From positions 6,229,501 through 6,293,500 of the forward strand of contig NZ_CP108143.1 in NCBI RefSeq assembly GCF_036206005.1: a stretch of DNA of 64,000 bases, given 5' to 3'. Source of the stretch: Streptomyces sp. NBC_00178 (GTDB taxonomy: Bacteria; Actinomycetota; Actinomycetes; Streptomycetales; Streptomycetaceae). The position numbers and the translations under genes were made by a program. This document shows positions 42,921 to 51,714 of the stretch, in pieces. Under the pieces are notes generated by a model, which worked only from the letters and a program-made list of their open reading frames with translations, was not told the DNA's origin and ran no database searches. Within the stretch, counting starts at the first letter, position 1. Each line of letters begins with the position of its first letter.

Positions 42921-43937
42921 GTGACCGGCGCACCAGGTGGACCACAGGCCGACCCCGGTGTGGCGATGTCCCACCGCGTCATCCACGGCTACCGCCGTGC
43001 CTACCGGATGGCGGGCGAGGGGCCCGTCATCCTGCTCATCCACGGCATCGGAGACTCCTCCGCGACCTGGGCCGACGTGATCCCCGAACTGGCCCGGCAC
43101 CACACCGTGATCGCCCCGGACCTCCTCGGCCACGGAGCCTCCGACAAACCCCGCGCGGACTACTCGGTGGCCGCCTACGCCAACGGCATCAGGGATCTGC
43201 TGGGCGTCCTCGGCATCGAGCGCGCGACCCTCGTCGGCCATTCCCTGGGCGGCGGTGTGGCCATGCAGTTCGCCTACCAGTACCCCGAGCGTACCGACCG
43301 CCTGATCCTGGTCAGCGCGGGCGGTGTGGGACGCGAGGTGAACCCGGCTCTGCGGGCCGTGTCCCTCCCCGGGGCCGACCTGATGCTGTCCCTGCTGCGC
43401 CTGCCCGGCATGCGACAGCAGGTCGGCCTCTTCACGCGGCTCGTCAAGCTCCTCGACACCGACCTGGGCCAGGACGCCTCCGAGCTGATCGACCTCGTCG
43501 ACGCCCTTCCCGACGGCACCTCGCGCAGCGCCTTCATCAGCACCCTGCGCGCGGTGGTCGACTGGCGGGGGCAGGCCGTCACGATGCTGGACCGCTGCTA
43601 CCTCACCGAGGGCATGCCCACCCTGCTGCTGTGGGGCTCGCGCGACAGCGTCGTACCCGTGCACCACGCCCGGGGCGCCCACGCGGCGATGCCCGGGAGC
43701 CGCCTGGAGATCTTCGAGGGCGCGGGCCACTTCCCCTTCCACAGCGACCCCGTCCGCTTCCGGACCCTGGTCGAGGACTTCATGAGCACCACCGCCCCCG
43801 CCGACTGGAGCCCGGAGCGCTGGCGGGAACTCCTCCGCGCCGGCCGCCCGGGAACCGGGGACGGCGTACCGGATCCCGCGTTCGAACGCGCGGTGGACCA
43901 GGACCTCAAGGAGGCGAGCGAGCGGAGCGCGACGTGA
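42921..43937 (+). CDS. alpha/beta-hydrolase
   Basis: A 338-residue alpha/beta-hydrolase. The oxyanion loop is LLIHGIGDSSATW; PDLLGHGASDKP follows; the nucleophile Ser is in LVGHSLGGGVAMQFA; the acid is the Asp in LWGSRDSVVPVHH; the His is in FEGAGHFPFH. The catalytic triad is therefore complete. GTG at 42921 has GGAGG 7 bases upstream. The last 45 residues are a charged tail. Families with these motifs include esterases, C-C hydrolases and lipases; substrate not predictable. Confidence 0.87.
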   Translation: MTGAPGGPQADPGVAMSHRVIHGYRRAYRMAGEGPVILLIHGIGDSSATWADVIPELARHHTVIAPDLLGHGASDKPRADYSVAAYANGIRDLLGVLGIERATLVGHSLGGGVAMQFAYQYPERTDRLILVSAGGVGREVNPALRAVSLPGADLMLSLLRLPGMRQQVGLFTRLVKLLDTDLGQDASELIDLVDALPDGTSRSAFISTLRAVVDWRGQAVTMLDRCYLTEGMPTLLLWGSRDSVVPVHHARGAHAAMPGSRLEIFEGAGHFPFHSDPVRFRTLVEDFMSTTAPADWSPERWRELLRAGRPGTGDGVPDPAFERAVDQDLKEASERSAT

Positions 43938-43981
43938 GTGGCGGTGTGCGCACGCGCGTCCCCGCCCGCGGGCCGGTGCGA

Positions 43982-44941
43982 CTAGTGCGGGATCCGGCGG
44001 GGCGGTCGGGTCACCAGGGTGTCGCGGAAGTCGGCGATCCGGGAAGCGACCTGGCGCAGCAGGTGTGTGTCCTCGATGCGGTCGAGGTACAGGCAGCGGG
44101 CAGCCAGGCCGGGCAGGTCGAAGGCGAAGTACAGGGACATGAGCGGGTTCACGAACAGCTCGCTGTCGCGGGTCCGCTCCGTGAACCGTACGTCGCCGAA
44201 CGAACCCCGCACGGCTGCGGCGATCGACCCGTTCACGATGCTGGGGTGGTCGGGTGTGTGGTGCTGGGCGTGGGCCACCGCGTCGAGATACAGCGCTCCC
44301 TCGCGGGTGGCACGCGGTATCGAGAACGCTCCGAGATACGCACCGTCGCGTTCCAGGGCGGAGATGTTCTCCAGCACCTGCGCGTGGTTCACGCCGTGGT
44401 AGGCGTCTATGCCGAAGCCGACGGACACCACCAGCCGGATCGGGACGCCGTCCAGCGCCGCGAGCGCCGCGACACTGGTGAGGTCCTCCTCGGGGGTGCC
44501 CAGACCGGCTTCGTCGCCGCGCATCAGGATGTCCGTGCCGCCGTCGGCGAGCACCACCGCGTCGATGTCGTGGCGCTCGATCAGCGCGCGGTAGGCACTG
44601 CGCAGCGGCTGGACCCCGCCGGGCTGGAGCGCGTACACGGTGGACGGATATCCGTGCAGCCGCAGCCACTGGGCCAGCGTCCGTTCCGGGAAGTACGTCT
44701 GGTGCAGGGCCGATTCGGGGCTGACGACCGCCAGGTCGGGGGCGGCCCAGTCGTCGAGGGGGAGGCCTCCCAGCGCGGTGAAGGAGAGGTTCGCCAGATG
44801 GACCTCCTTGCCCTGGTGCATGAGCGACAGGGCAAGGGGCAGGCCGGAGTAGATGTCGAAGCCACCGCCCGCGCCGGCGACGAGGATCCGCTCCGCGGAG
44901 GCGAGGCGCGTGAAGAGCGGATTGGCGTGAAGGGGCGTCAT
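43982..44941 (-). CDS. DUF1152 family protein
   Basis: A 319-residue soluble protein. It starts with a nucleotide-binding-like loop ILVAGAGGGFDIYSGLPLALSL, then VHLANLSF and LADGGTDILMRGDEAGLGTPEEDL, a strongly acidic block typical of the DUF1152 family. VSVGFGIDAYHGVNHAQVLENI follows. Function unknown; the Gly-rich loop suggests a bound nucleotide or sugar nucleotide. Start taken at ATG 44941 (MTPLHAN); ATG 44950 is 9 bases upstream in frame, and neither shows a ribosome site. It converges with the alpha/beta-hydrolase gene. Confidence 0.8.
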   Translation of the reverse strand: MTPLHANPLFTRLASAERILVAGAGGGFDIYSGLPLALSLMHQGKEVHLANLSFTALGGLPLDDWAAPDLAVVSPESALHQTYFPERTLAQWLRLHGYPSTVYALQPGGVQPLRSAYRALIERHDIDAVVLADGGTDILMRGDEAGLGTPEEDLTSVAALAALDGVPIRLVVSVGFGIDAYHGVNHAQVLENISALERDGAYLGAFSIPRATREGALYLDAVAHAQHHTPDHPSIVNGSIAAAVRGSFGDVRFTERTRDSELFVNPLMSLYFAFDLPGLAARCLYLDRIEDTHLLRQVASRIADFRDTLVTRPPRRIPH

Positions 44942-45086
44942 GGCGCCCATTCTCGGACGTCCGCGCGGCGGATGCCCACGTATTTCCCCGGGCTGAGGGC
45001 CGCCACCGGCCGGCCCTGACGGGGCCGCCGTTGCCGTTGCCGTCGCGGGTGCGGTCCCGATCCGCTCGCGGACCGGGACCCCGCCC

Positions 45087-45671
45087 TCAGTCCTGCCCGC
45101 CCACCACCTTGGCCACATGGGCGGCGAGATCCGCCCTCATCCGGTCCTCCGTCATGTGCTGTGCGCCCGCCAGGTGTTCCACCAGGTCGGCGCGGGTCGC
45201 GGCCAGCAGCGCGTGGGCCGTGAAGTCACCGGCTGGGGCCGAGGGGATCTGCCGGAGGGCGTCCCCGAGGGTGCGGTGCCACCACGTGTAGTGCCCGGCC
45301 TCGTAGGGACTGCCGCTGCCGGTCTCCTCCAGGGCCAGGGCCAGGTGGCGGTTGTCCAGCTTGAAGCGCAGGACCGCGTCGAGCAGGGCGGGCACCCGCT
45401 CCTCGGGTCGCGCGGAGGGCCCGAGGGGGGCGGGGCCCGACTCCACCGCCTCGCGCAGCGGCTGGATCCGGGACTCGTACAAGGCCTGGACGAGACCGGT
45501 GCGGTCGCCGAACCGGCGGAAGAGCGTGCCCTTGCCCACTCCGGCAGCCGCCGCCACGTCGTCCATCGACACCCCGCGGGGGCTGTCGCTCCGCGCGAAG
45601 AGGGCATCGGCTGCCGCGAGTACGGCCTCGCGGTTGCGCACGGCGTCGGCGCGCTCCTTGCGCTCGGGCAT
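45087..45671 (-). CDS. TetR-family regulator
   Basis: A 194-residue TetR repressor. The N-terminal DNA-binding domain reads REAVLAAADALFA, then VSMDDVAAAAGVGKGTLFRRFGDRTGL, the canonical helix-turn-helix. The C-terminal ligand domain is helical, with WWHRTLGDALR and ADLVEHLAGAQH. ATG 45671 has GGAGG 4-5 bases upstream. Two inverted-repeat operators lie between it and the divergent SnoaL-like gene, so it likely represses both itself and that operon. Ligand unknown. Confidence 0.92.
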   Translation of the reverse strand: MPERKERADAVRNREAVLAAADALFARSDSPRGVSMDDVAAAAGVGKGTLFRRFGDRTGLVQALYESRIQPLREAVESGPAPLGPSARPEERVPALLDAVLRFKLDNRHLALALEETGSGSPYEAGHYTWWHRTLGDALRQIPSAPAGDFTAHALLAATRADLVEHLAGAQHMTEDRMRADLAAHVAKVVGGQD

Positions 45672-45689
45672 GACCCCTCCGGTTGTTAA

Positions 45690-45739
45690 ACGGACTGACG
45701 GTCCGTATGGTGTTCCGAGTAAACGGACTTACAGTCCAC
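45690..45739. promoter_or_regulatory. two TetR-type operators
   Basis: ACGGAC-TGACG-GTCCGT (45690-45706) is a perfect inverted repeat. ACGGAC-TTACA-GTCCAC (45723-45739) is a slightly weaker copy. Both are preceded by TAA-type bases (TTAAACGGACT and GTAAACGGACT). Their centres are 33 bases apart, three helical turns, between the divergent tetR and SnoaL-like genes. Confidence 0.8.
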
Positions 45740-45757
45740 ATCTTAGGGGTGATTCGG

Positions 45758-46186
45758 ATGAGTGACGCACAGGGACCGGCCGAGCTGTACCGCCGCAGTC
45801 TCGGGCTTCTGCTGGACAAGGACATCGACGGCTGGACCGCCCTGATCGCCGACGAGGCGGTCTTCGAGTTTCCGTACGCACCGGCAGGGTTTCCGGCGAG
45901 GCTGGACGGGAAGGACGCCGTCGCGGCGTACATGCGCGGATACCCCGACGCCATCGACCTCCGCGAGGTCGTGGGGCTGCGCATCCACGAACTGCGCGAG
46001 CCGGGCACCGTCGTGGCCGAATGGCGCGGAGTGGGCCGCATCGTGGCCACCGGGGCCGCGTACGAGATGCCGTACGTCGCCGTGGTCACCGTCGAAGGCG
46101 GACTGATCACCCGTTACCGCGACTACTGGAACCCGCTGGCGATCCCCGGGTCCCTGTCCGACGCCGTCTTCTTCGATGCCGTATGA
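45758..46186 (+). CDS. SnoaL-like / NTF2-fold protein
   Basis: A 142-residue protein of the NTF2/SnoaL-like fold. YRRSLGLLLDKDIDGWTALIADEAVFEFPYAP is the family's helical start leading into the barrel, and TRYRDYWNPLAI near the end is typical. ATG 45758 is chosen because a longer frame would run over the operators; AGGGGTG lies about 9 bases upstream. It overlaps the next gene by ATGA. Such proteins are small cyclases, isomerases or uncharacterised accessory proteins. It is the first gene of a TetR-controlled pair. Confidence 0.83.
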   Translation: MSDAQGPAELYRRSLGLLLDKDIDGWTALIADEAVFEFPYAPAGFPARLDGKDAVAAYMRGYPDAIDLREVVGLRIHELREPGTVVAEWRGVGRIVATGAAYEMPYVAVVTVEGGLITRYRDYWNPLAIPGSLSDAVFFDAV

Positions 46187-47052
46187 GCGGGGACGCGCGC
46201 GACCACGCGCTGGTCACCGGGGCGACGGGCACCACCGGAAGCCGCGTCGCCCGCATGCTCGCCGAGCAGGGGCACGCGCTCACCCTGGCCACCCGCACAC
46301 CCGGCCCGGAAGGCGGTGCGCGGGCCGTCCGCTTCGACTGGTACGACGCGGACACCCACGCCGCCGCCCTGCACGGCGCCGACCGCGCCTATCTCGTCCC
46401 GCCCGTCGGCGACCCGGATCCCGGGGACGTCATGCTGCCCTTCCTGGAGCGGGCCCGGTCCTCCGGTGTGCGGCGCGTGGTCCTCCTGAGCTCCTCGGCC
46501 ATCCCGGCGGGGGGACCGGGCGTGGGGCAGGTGCACGAGGCGCTGGCCGGCGGGCTGTTCGAGGAGTGGGCCGTGCTCCGGCCTTCCTGGTTCATGCAGA
46601 ACTTCACCGGGCGGCACACGCACGCGGACAGTCTCCGCGCGGAGGGCGTCGTGGCGAGCGCGACCGCCGGCGGACGGGTCGCGTTCGTCGACGCCGACGA
46701 CATCGCCGCCGTCGCCGTGCGATCTCTCACCGCCCCCACGGCCCCCGGTGCCGACCTCGTGATCACCGGGCCCCAGGCGCTGAGTTACGACGAGATCGCG
46801 GCCGTCCTGCGCGAGGTCACGGGGCGGCCCGCCGTGCATCGCCGCCTCACGTACGAGCAGATGTGCGACCGCCTGACGGCCGACGGGATCCCGCGCGCGT
46901 TCGCGGGCGTGCTGGCTAGCTTGGACCTGGCCATCGCGGAGGGGGCGGAGGACCGGGTGACGGATACGGTCCACCGGGTGACGGGGCGGCCGCCCCTCAC
47001 CTTCCGGGCGCACGCGGAGGCGGCGATGCGGCGGGGGTGCGACTCCCCGTAG
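46183..47052 (+). CDS. NmrA-like NAD(P)-binding oxidoreductase
   Basis: A 289-residue atypical SDR. The dinucleotide loop is ALVTGATGTTGSRVARML. VVLLSSSAIPAGGPG, WAVLRPSWFMQNF and FVDADDIAAVAVRSL are NmrA-family blocks, and ITGPQALSYDEIAAVL leads the C-terminal half. The ATG overlaps the SnoaL-like stop, so the two are co-translated under the TetR-type operators. Its last 56 bases overlap the convergent MFS gene. It probably reduces a small molecule, possibly a quinone, but this is not established. Confidence 0.87.
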   Translation: MSGDARDHALVTGATGTTGSRVARMLAEQGHALTLATRTPGPEGGARAVRFDWYDADTHAAALHGADRAYLVPPVGDPDPGDVMLPFLERARSSGVRRVVLLSSSAIPAGGPGVGQVHEALAGGLFEEWAVLRPSWFMQNFTGRHTHADSLRAEGVVASATAGGRVAFVDADDIAAVAVRSLTAPTAPGADLVITGPQALSYDEIAAVLREVTGRPAVHRRLTYEQMCDRLTADGIPRAFAGVLASLDLAIAEGAEDRVTDTVHRVTGRPPLTFRAHAEAAMRRGCDSP

Positions 47053-48400
47053 GCCGGGGGCCGGTGGTCCCGCCGTCGTCCGTGGTCCCGGCCGTCCCCG
47101 TTGCACCCGTAGCCGCCCCGGAGGCCGGGGTCGTGCCGGTCTCCGGGAACTCGGCGGGCACGGACGGGCGACGGGGGCGGACCAGATGGCGCTGCACCAG
47201 GCAGGCCCCCACCAGCGTGGCCCCCAGGACCGGCCACGCGAGGGCTCCCGTACTCACCGCGATCCCGACGACCACAGGGCCCAGGCTCCGCTGCGCGGAC
47301 TGGGCCAGGCCGTGCACGCCGAGGTAGGCGCCCTGGGCCTCCCCGGGAGCGAGGACGATCGAGAGTTCCCAGGACGCCAGCGCGTGCAGGATCTCCGCCA
47401 TCGAGAAGGCGGCGGCGGCGACGAGGACCGCAGCCGTCGCGAACCACGGCCCGCCGGCGGCGGACGCCGCCAGCGCCACCCCACCCGTCAGGAAGGCCGC
47501 CCCGACCGGGAGAAGCAGACGGCGGGCGGCGGCACGGTCCTCCCCGAAACGGGACAACGGCACCTGGAGCGCGATCACCAGCACGCTGTTGAGGACGAGC
47601 ACCAGCGGCGCCAGCCCTACGGGAGCCTCGGTGGCGTGGACGATCCACAGGGGGAACCCGACCTGGAGGATGCTGTCGTCCAGGAACAGCCAGACCTCGG
47701 TGGCGGTGAACGAGAGGTAGCGCCGGTCCCGCCAGGGGGTCGCCTTCCCGACGGGCGCCGCGGCGACACCGGACTCGGCGACGACACGGCTGGGTGCCGG
47801 TGGTTCCGCGCACCGGAGGGTCAGTACGCCGATGACGAGGTACGACGCCACATTGGCGAGCAGGAGCGCCTGGTAGGCGGTGGTGGTGCCCACGGTGAGC
47901 GCGATGGCGGCACCGGTGGCGCCGACGGCCCAGCCGATGTTCACCGCCGTGCGCTGGATCGCCTGGTAACGGATGCGCTGCGGCCCGGCGACACGAGCCG
48001 CGAACAGCTTGGTCAGGACGCTCGACGCCCGGTCGGGAAGGGCGCCCAGTGCCGAGAACAGCACCAGCAGCGCATACTCGTTCGTCGCCAGGAGCGCCAG
48101 CAGAGCTGCCCCGCGCGCCAGTTGGGCGGCGACGAGGATGCGGGTGACCGGGAAACGGTCCGCGAGACGCCCGGCGAGAGGAGGTCCGGCGATTCCGAGA
48201 ATCCCGGACAGGCCCATGAGGACGCCGATCTGAGAGACCGACAGATGGGCGACGTAGATGAAGTAGAGCGTCGACGCCCCGCTCCACAGGCCCGTCCCCA
48301 CCTTGTCGATGACGGCGACCACGAGCATCCGCCGTCCGTCGCGGCCGCCCGGCACGGAGAAGCGCCTGACTGCCGGGACGCGGCTCGGCGTCGGTTCCAT
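46997..48400 (-). CDS. MFS exporter divergent from a MocR regulator
   Basis: A 467-residue major-facilitator protein with about 12 hydrophobic helices. The segment GVLMGLSGILGIAGPPLAGRLADRFPVTR carries the MFS motif between helices 2 and 3. WIVHATEAPVGLAPLVLVLNS and SWELSIVLAPGEAQGAYLG fall in the second half. The last 50 residues are a Pro/Thr/Gly-rich disordered tail. ATG 48400 has AAGGGGGAT upstream. Only 46 bases separate it from the divergent MocR gene, with a palindromic operator between, which suggests the regulator controls it. Its 3' end overlaps the reductase gene by 56 bases. Cargo unknown. Confidence 0.86.
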   Translation of the reverse strand: MEPTPSRVPAVRRFSVPGGRDGRRMLVVAVIDKVGTGLWSGASTLYFIYVAHLSVSQIGVLMGLSGILGIAGPPLAGRLADRFPVTRILVAAQLARGAALLALLATNEYALLVLFSALGALPDRASSVLTKLFAARVAGPQRIRYQAIQRTAVNIGWAVGATGAAIALTVGTTTAYQALLLANVASYLVIGVLTLRCAEPPAPSRVVAESGVAAAPVGKATPWRDRRYLSFTATEVWLFLDDSILQVGFPLWIVHATEAPVGLAPLVLVLNSVLVIALQVPLSRFGEDRAAARRLLLPVGAAFLTGGVALAASAAGGPWFATAAVLVAAAAFSMAEILHALASWELSIVLAPGEAQGAYLGVHGLAQSAQRSLGPVVVGIAVSTGALAWPVLGATLVGACLVQRHLVRPRRPSVPAEFPETGTTPASGAATGATGTAGTTDDGGTTGPRPTGSRTPAASPPPRAPGR

Positions 48401-48421
48401 CTGATCCCCCTTGACACGCAC

Positions 48422-48437
48422 TTTGTATCGGTACAAA
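48422..48437. promoter_or_regulatory. palindromic operator between MFS and MocR genes
   Basis: TTTGTA-TCGG-TACAAA is a perfect 6+6 inverted repeat in the middle of the 46-base divergent gap. MocR-type GntR regulators commonly bind repeats in this position. The bases also look like overlapping -10 elements for both genes. Confidence 0.65.
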
Positions 48438-48446
48438 CTGCTATCT

Positions 48447-49766
48447 GTGGCAGAACAATATGGGATCACGGGCGGAACGGCCAGAGAGATTTCCGCCTCG
48501 GTCGAGAGCCGGGTCGCCGACGGCACACTCCGGCCGGGGGCCTCGCTGCCTCCGGTGCGGCGCCTCGCCGGGGAGCTGGGCGTCGGCGCCGGCACGGTCG
48601 CGGCGGCGTACAAGGAGCTTCGCGGGCGGGGCGTCGTGGTGACCCTCGGCCGCGGCGGCACGGTGGTCGCAGCGGCCCCCGCCGTCACCTCGCGCAGACC
48701 GCCCCGCGTGCCGTCCGGCCTGCGAGACCTGGCGGGCGGGCACCCCGACCCCGCCTGCCTTCCGGTGCTGTCCCCGCCGGCGCGCGTCGCCCCCGTACCG
48801 GGATCGCACCGCGCCGCCCCCAGGCTTCCGGCACTCGAGGACGCCGCCCGCGCCTGGTTCGCGCGTGACGACGTCCCCAGCGGCTCGGTGACGTTCGCAC
48901 ACGGTGCGCTGGACTGCATTTCCCGGCTGCTCACCACCGAACTCAGACCCGGGGACGCGGTGGCCGTAGAGGATCCCGGCTTCCATCATCTCCTGGACCT
49001 GGTCCCGGCACTCGGGCTGCGCATGCTGCCGGTCGCGGTCGACGACGACGGCATCCGTCCGGAGGCCCTGCGCGGCGCCCTGCGCGGGGGCGCCCGAGCC
49101 GTGGTGTGCAGCCCGCGCGGACAGAGCCCGCTCGGCGCGCGCTTCACACCGGAACGAAGGGACGAACTGCTCACAGTCCTGCGGGACTTCCCCGAGGTGC
49201 TGGTCGTGGAGGACGACCACAACGCGGAGATCTCAGGCGCCGCCGCGGTGACCCTCGCCTCCGGCGGCCTGTCCCGCTGGGCGCAGGTGCGCACCGTCTC
49301 CAAACACCTCGGCATCGACCTGCGCTGGGCCGCGCTGGCCTGCGATCCCGCGACCCTCGCACGTCACGACGGACGGATGCTGCTCACCTCGGGGTGGGTC
49401 AGCCACATCCTCCAGGCGACCGTCGCCGGCCTGCTGACCGACCCGGCCGTGGCCCGCCTGGTGGCCGGCGCGTCGCGTACGTACACGACGCGCCGCGAAG
49501 CGCTCGTCTCGGCCCTGGGGGAGCGCGGCATCGCGTCCCACGGAGGGAGCGGACTCAACGTATGGGTGCCGGTCGGGGACGAGTCCGCCGTCGTCAACGG
49601 CCTGCGCAGCAGGGGCTGGTGGATCGCGGCCGGTGCACGCTTCCGCATCGCCTCCCCGCCCGCGGTGCGCGTCACGACAGCGACCCTGGCACCGGCCGAG
49701 GCGGGCGGGTTCGCGCGCGACTTCGTGGACACGCTGACGGAGGCACAGGCGGTCTACGGGGGATAG
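48447..49766 (+). CDS. MocR-type regulator (GntR helix-turn-helix fused to aminotransferase)
   Basis: A 439-residue fusion. The N-terminal winged helix is GTAREISASVESRVADGTLRPG, PPVRRLAGELGVGAGTVAAAYKEL. The rest is a class I aminotransferase fold: FAHGALDCISRLL, VEDPGFHHLLDLV, VVEDDHNAEI with the ring-stacking Asp, and TVSKHLGIDLRWA with the pyridoxal-phosphate Lys. GTG 48447 is preferred because the longer frame to 48411 would include the operator. No ribosome site is seen and the transcript may be nearly leaderless. Such proteins sense PLP or amino-acid-like effectors. It likely regulates the divergent exporter. Confidence 0.88.
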   Translation: MAEQYGITGGTAREISASVESRVADGTLRPGASLPPVRRLAGELGVGAGTVAAAYKELRGRGVVVTLGRGGTVVAAAPAVTSRRPPRVPSGLRDLAGGHPDPACLPVLSPPARVAPVPGSHRAAPRLPALEDAARAWFARDDVPSGSVTFAHGALDCISRLLTTELRPGDAVAVEDPGFHHLLDLVPALGLRMLPVAVDDDGIRPEALRGALRGGARAVVCSPRGQSPLGARFTPERRDELLTVLRDFPEVLVVEDDHNAEISGAAAVTLASGGLSRWAQVRTVSKHLGIDLRWAALACDPATLARHDGRMLLTSGWVSHILQATVAGLLTDPAVARLVAGASRTYTTRREALVSALGERGIASHGGSGLNVWVPVGDESAVVNGLRSRGWWIAAGARFRIASPPAVRVTTATLAPAEAGGFARDFVDTLTEAQAVYGG

Positions 49767-49923
49767 GCGGTCTACCGGGGATGGGCGCGGTCCGGCGGGG
49801 GTAGCGCCGCCCAACCGCGCGTGGAAGGCAGCCGGCGGTTCGCCGGATGCTTCGCCCTCACGCGGGCGCCGGTGCGTCCAGGGAGCCCCCGGTCCGAGCG
49901 CGCGCCCGCCCGGCCCGGGCCGG

Positions 49924-50578
49924 TCAGGCGGGCGACGGGGTGCGAATCGCGGCGATGTCGAACTGCAGCCGGAGCCTCTCGCTCACCATCGCGCCGCCCT
50001 CCGCCAGCCTGGCGTTGTACGTCAGACCCCAGTCGGACCGGTTGATGGTGGTCGTCCCGTCGAACCCGACGCGCTCGTAGCCGAACGGGTCGGTGACGTA
50101 CGATGTAGGTGAGGTCCAGGACCACGGGACGGCTCGTGCTCCTGATCGTCAGCTCGCCGGTCATACGGTAGACGTCCTTGCCGATGAGCTGCACGGCGCT
50201 GCTGGCGAAGGTCATGCGGGGGTGCCGTGCGGAATCCAGGAAGTCACGGCCCGTCAGATGTGCGTCGCGCTGCTCGACACCCGTGTCGACACTCGCCGTC
50301 GACACCGAGATGCGGGCGAATGAGCGGGCCGGGTCGCGCCCGTCGAAGTAGAGGCGGCTCTCGTACTGCGGGAAGGAGCCGCGGACCGTGGTCACCATGG
50401 CATGCCGTACCGAGAAGCCGATCCTGCTGTGCGCCGGGTCGATCATCCACTCTCCGGTCAGCGCCGCAAGGGCGGGATCCGGCAGGACGGCCCCACCGGC
50501 GGCCGCGAGTCCGGCGGACGGCTCCTCGACGGTGGTCTCCGGACGTCGGAGCAAGGAGCTGCGGCTGAAGAGGTTCAT
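49924..50578 (-). pseudogene. YceI-family protein, frameshifted
   Basis: From ATG 50578 the minus-strand frame encodes a YceI lipocalin-like domain: ALTGEWMIDPAHSRIGFSVRHAMVTTVRG, RDAHLTGRDFLDS, and TIRSTSRPVVLDLTYI. Near 50095-50105 the frame slips. The expected continuation VTDPFGYERVGFDGTTTIN and NRSDWGLTYNAR lies in another frame and runs to a proper TGA at 49924. A single +1 (or -2) change explains it. In the original frame the protein reads on into Arg-rich nonsense to 49772. Either a real inactivating mutation or a sequencing error. YceI proteins bind isoprenoid-like lipids. No good ribosome site is visible. Confidence 0.82.
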
Positions 50579-50856
50579 GACCCACTTAGTTACCGGCGGC
50601 CGAGAAGCGCTCGCAAGCCCCGCCCGGCAGACCCGAACATCGCGAAGCGAACCTTCACAAGATGGTGTCGGTGCGACGCGATGGCGCGGAACGGTGGGCC
50701 GGCCGTCACGGGGGCCGCCCGCGGAGCCGCACCTTCACGCACGCGCACCGGTCCGTCCCGGCCGCGGTGACGGCCCTCGGAAGCGGGCGGGCGCCCTCGC
50801 CCGCACCGGTGACCGCAACGCACCGGCGCGTTCCCAAGGGCTCGACGCTACCGAGG

Positions 50857-51714
50857 TCACCGCGGCCGGGCCGTGGTGGTGGTCTCGCCGACGCGGGCCT
50901 CGACGCACTCCCGTTCGCCGTCGGCCGGCGCCGGCCGGAAGCAGACCCGGACGGTGCTCCCGGCACGCACTTCGGTCATCTCGGTATAGACGAAGTCGGC
51001 GGCGTCGTCCTTGGTCCTGATGAGCACGCTGTGGGTCGGGCCCCCCGCCGTGACGTCCACCCGGTCGCCGATCTCGGTCCCCCAGGCCCGGGCCCAGCTC
51101 GCACCGCACTTCTTGCTGTGGCGCAGCTCGATGTGGGCGCCGGTGGCCGTGCGGTGCGAGGCGAGGGTGTCGGGGCCGATGCCGCAGATCAGGCGCATCG
51201 GATCCCGGCCCTCGCATGCGGCGCCGTGGCACTGGGGAGCGAGGGAGAACGGCACGGACACCGGTCGCGGCCCGGTCTCCCGGGCATCCGAGTCCGGCAG
51301 CAGGAGAAACAGCAGGACGGCGACACCACCGACGATCACGGTGTACGCGACCGCCAGCACCGTCAGGATCCTGCCCCCGCCGAGCCGCCGCCCGGTCCCG
51401 GTGGGTGGGGGCGGCTCCTGAGGATCCGGCCGAGACGACTTGTCCGAGGGAGAGGCGGGGGCGGGGGCCACCGCGCGTCCGCTCCAGTGCGACTCGGTGA
51501 TCTCCCACAGGGCCAGCAGCCGCCCGTCCGGCTCGTTCGCGAGCCGGCACAGCTCACGTACGGCCTGACGAGGAGGCAGGGCCTTGCCGTTGAGGTATCG
51601 CTCCCACGAGGACTTGCTGTACGGCGTTCGCTCCCCCAGCGCCGCCAGACTCAGCCCCGCACCGGCCCGCAGCTCCCGCAGCGCCGCGAACAGCCGGGTG
51701 TGTTCCGCGGTCAC
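50857..51714 (-). CDS. membrane-anchored HTH protein with DUF2690 domain
   Basis: A 285-residue protein in three parts. An Xre-like helix-turn-helix covers residues 5-60 (LSLAALGERTPYSKSSWERYLNGK). A Pro-rich linker leads to a membrane helix (about 113-139). The outer part has the DUF2690 features QCHGAACEGRDPMRLICG, IELRHSKKCGASWARAWG and CFRPAPADG, with cysteines likely paired. GTG 51714 overlaps the stop of the upstream gene (GTGA). The DNA-binding end would be cytoplasmic and the DUF2690 end outside, a one-piece signal receptor. The HTH is clearly related to that of its neighbour. Confidence 0.82.
   Translation of the reverse strand: MTAEHTRLFAALRELRAGAGLSLAALGERTPYSKSSWERYLNGKALPPRQAVRELCRLANEPDGRLLALWEITESHWSGRAVAPAPASPSDKSSRPDPQEPPPPTGTGRRLGGGRILTVLAVAYTVIVGGVAVLLFLLLPDSDARETGPRPVSVPFSLAPQCHGAACEGRDPMRLICGIGPDTLASHRTATGAHIELRHSKKCGASWARAWGTEIGDRVDVTAGGPTHSVLIRTKDDAADFVYTEMTEVRAGSTVRVCFRPAPADGERECVEARVGETTTTARPR

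Noticed and set aside
49746..49786. An imperfect direct repeat of GCGGTCTAC-GGGGAT across the MocR stop codon.
   Set aside because: Short, imperfect and without context; probably replication slippage of no functional weight.
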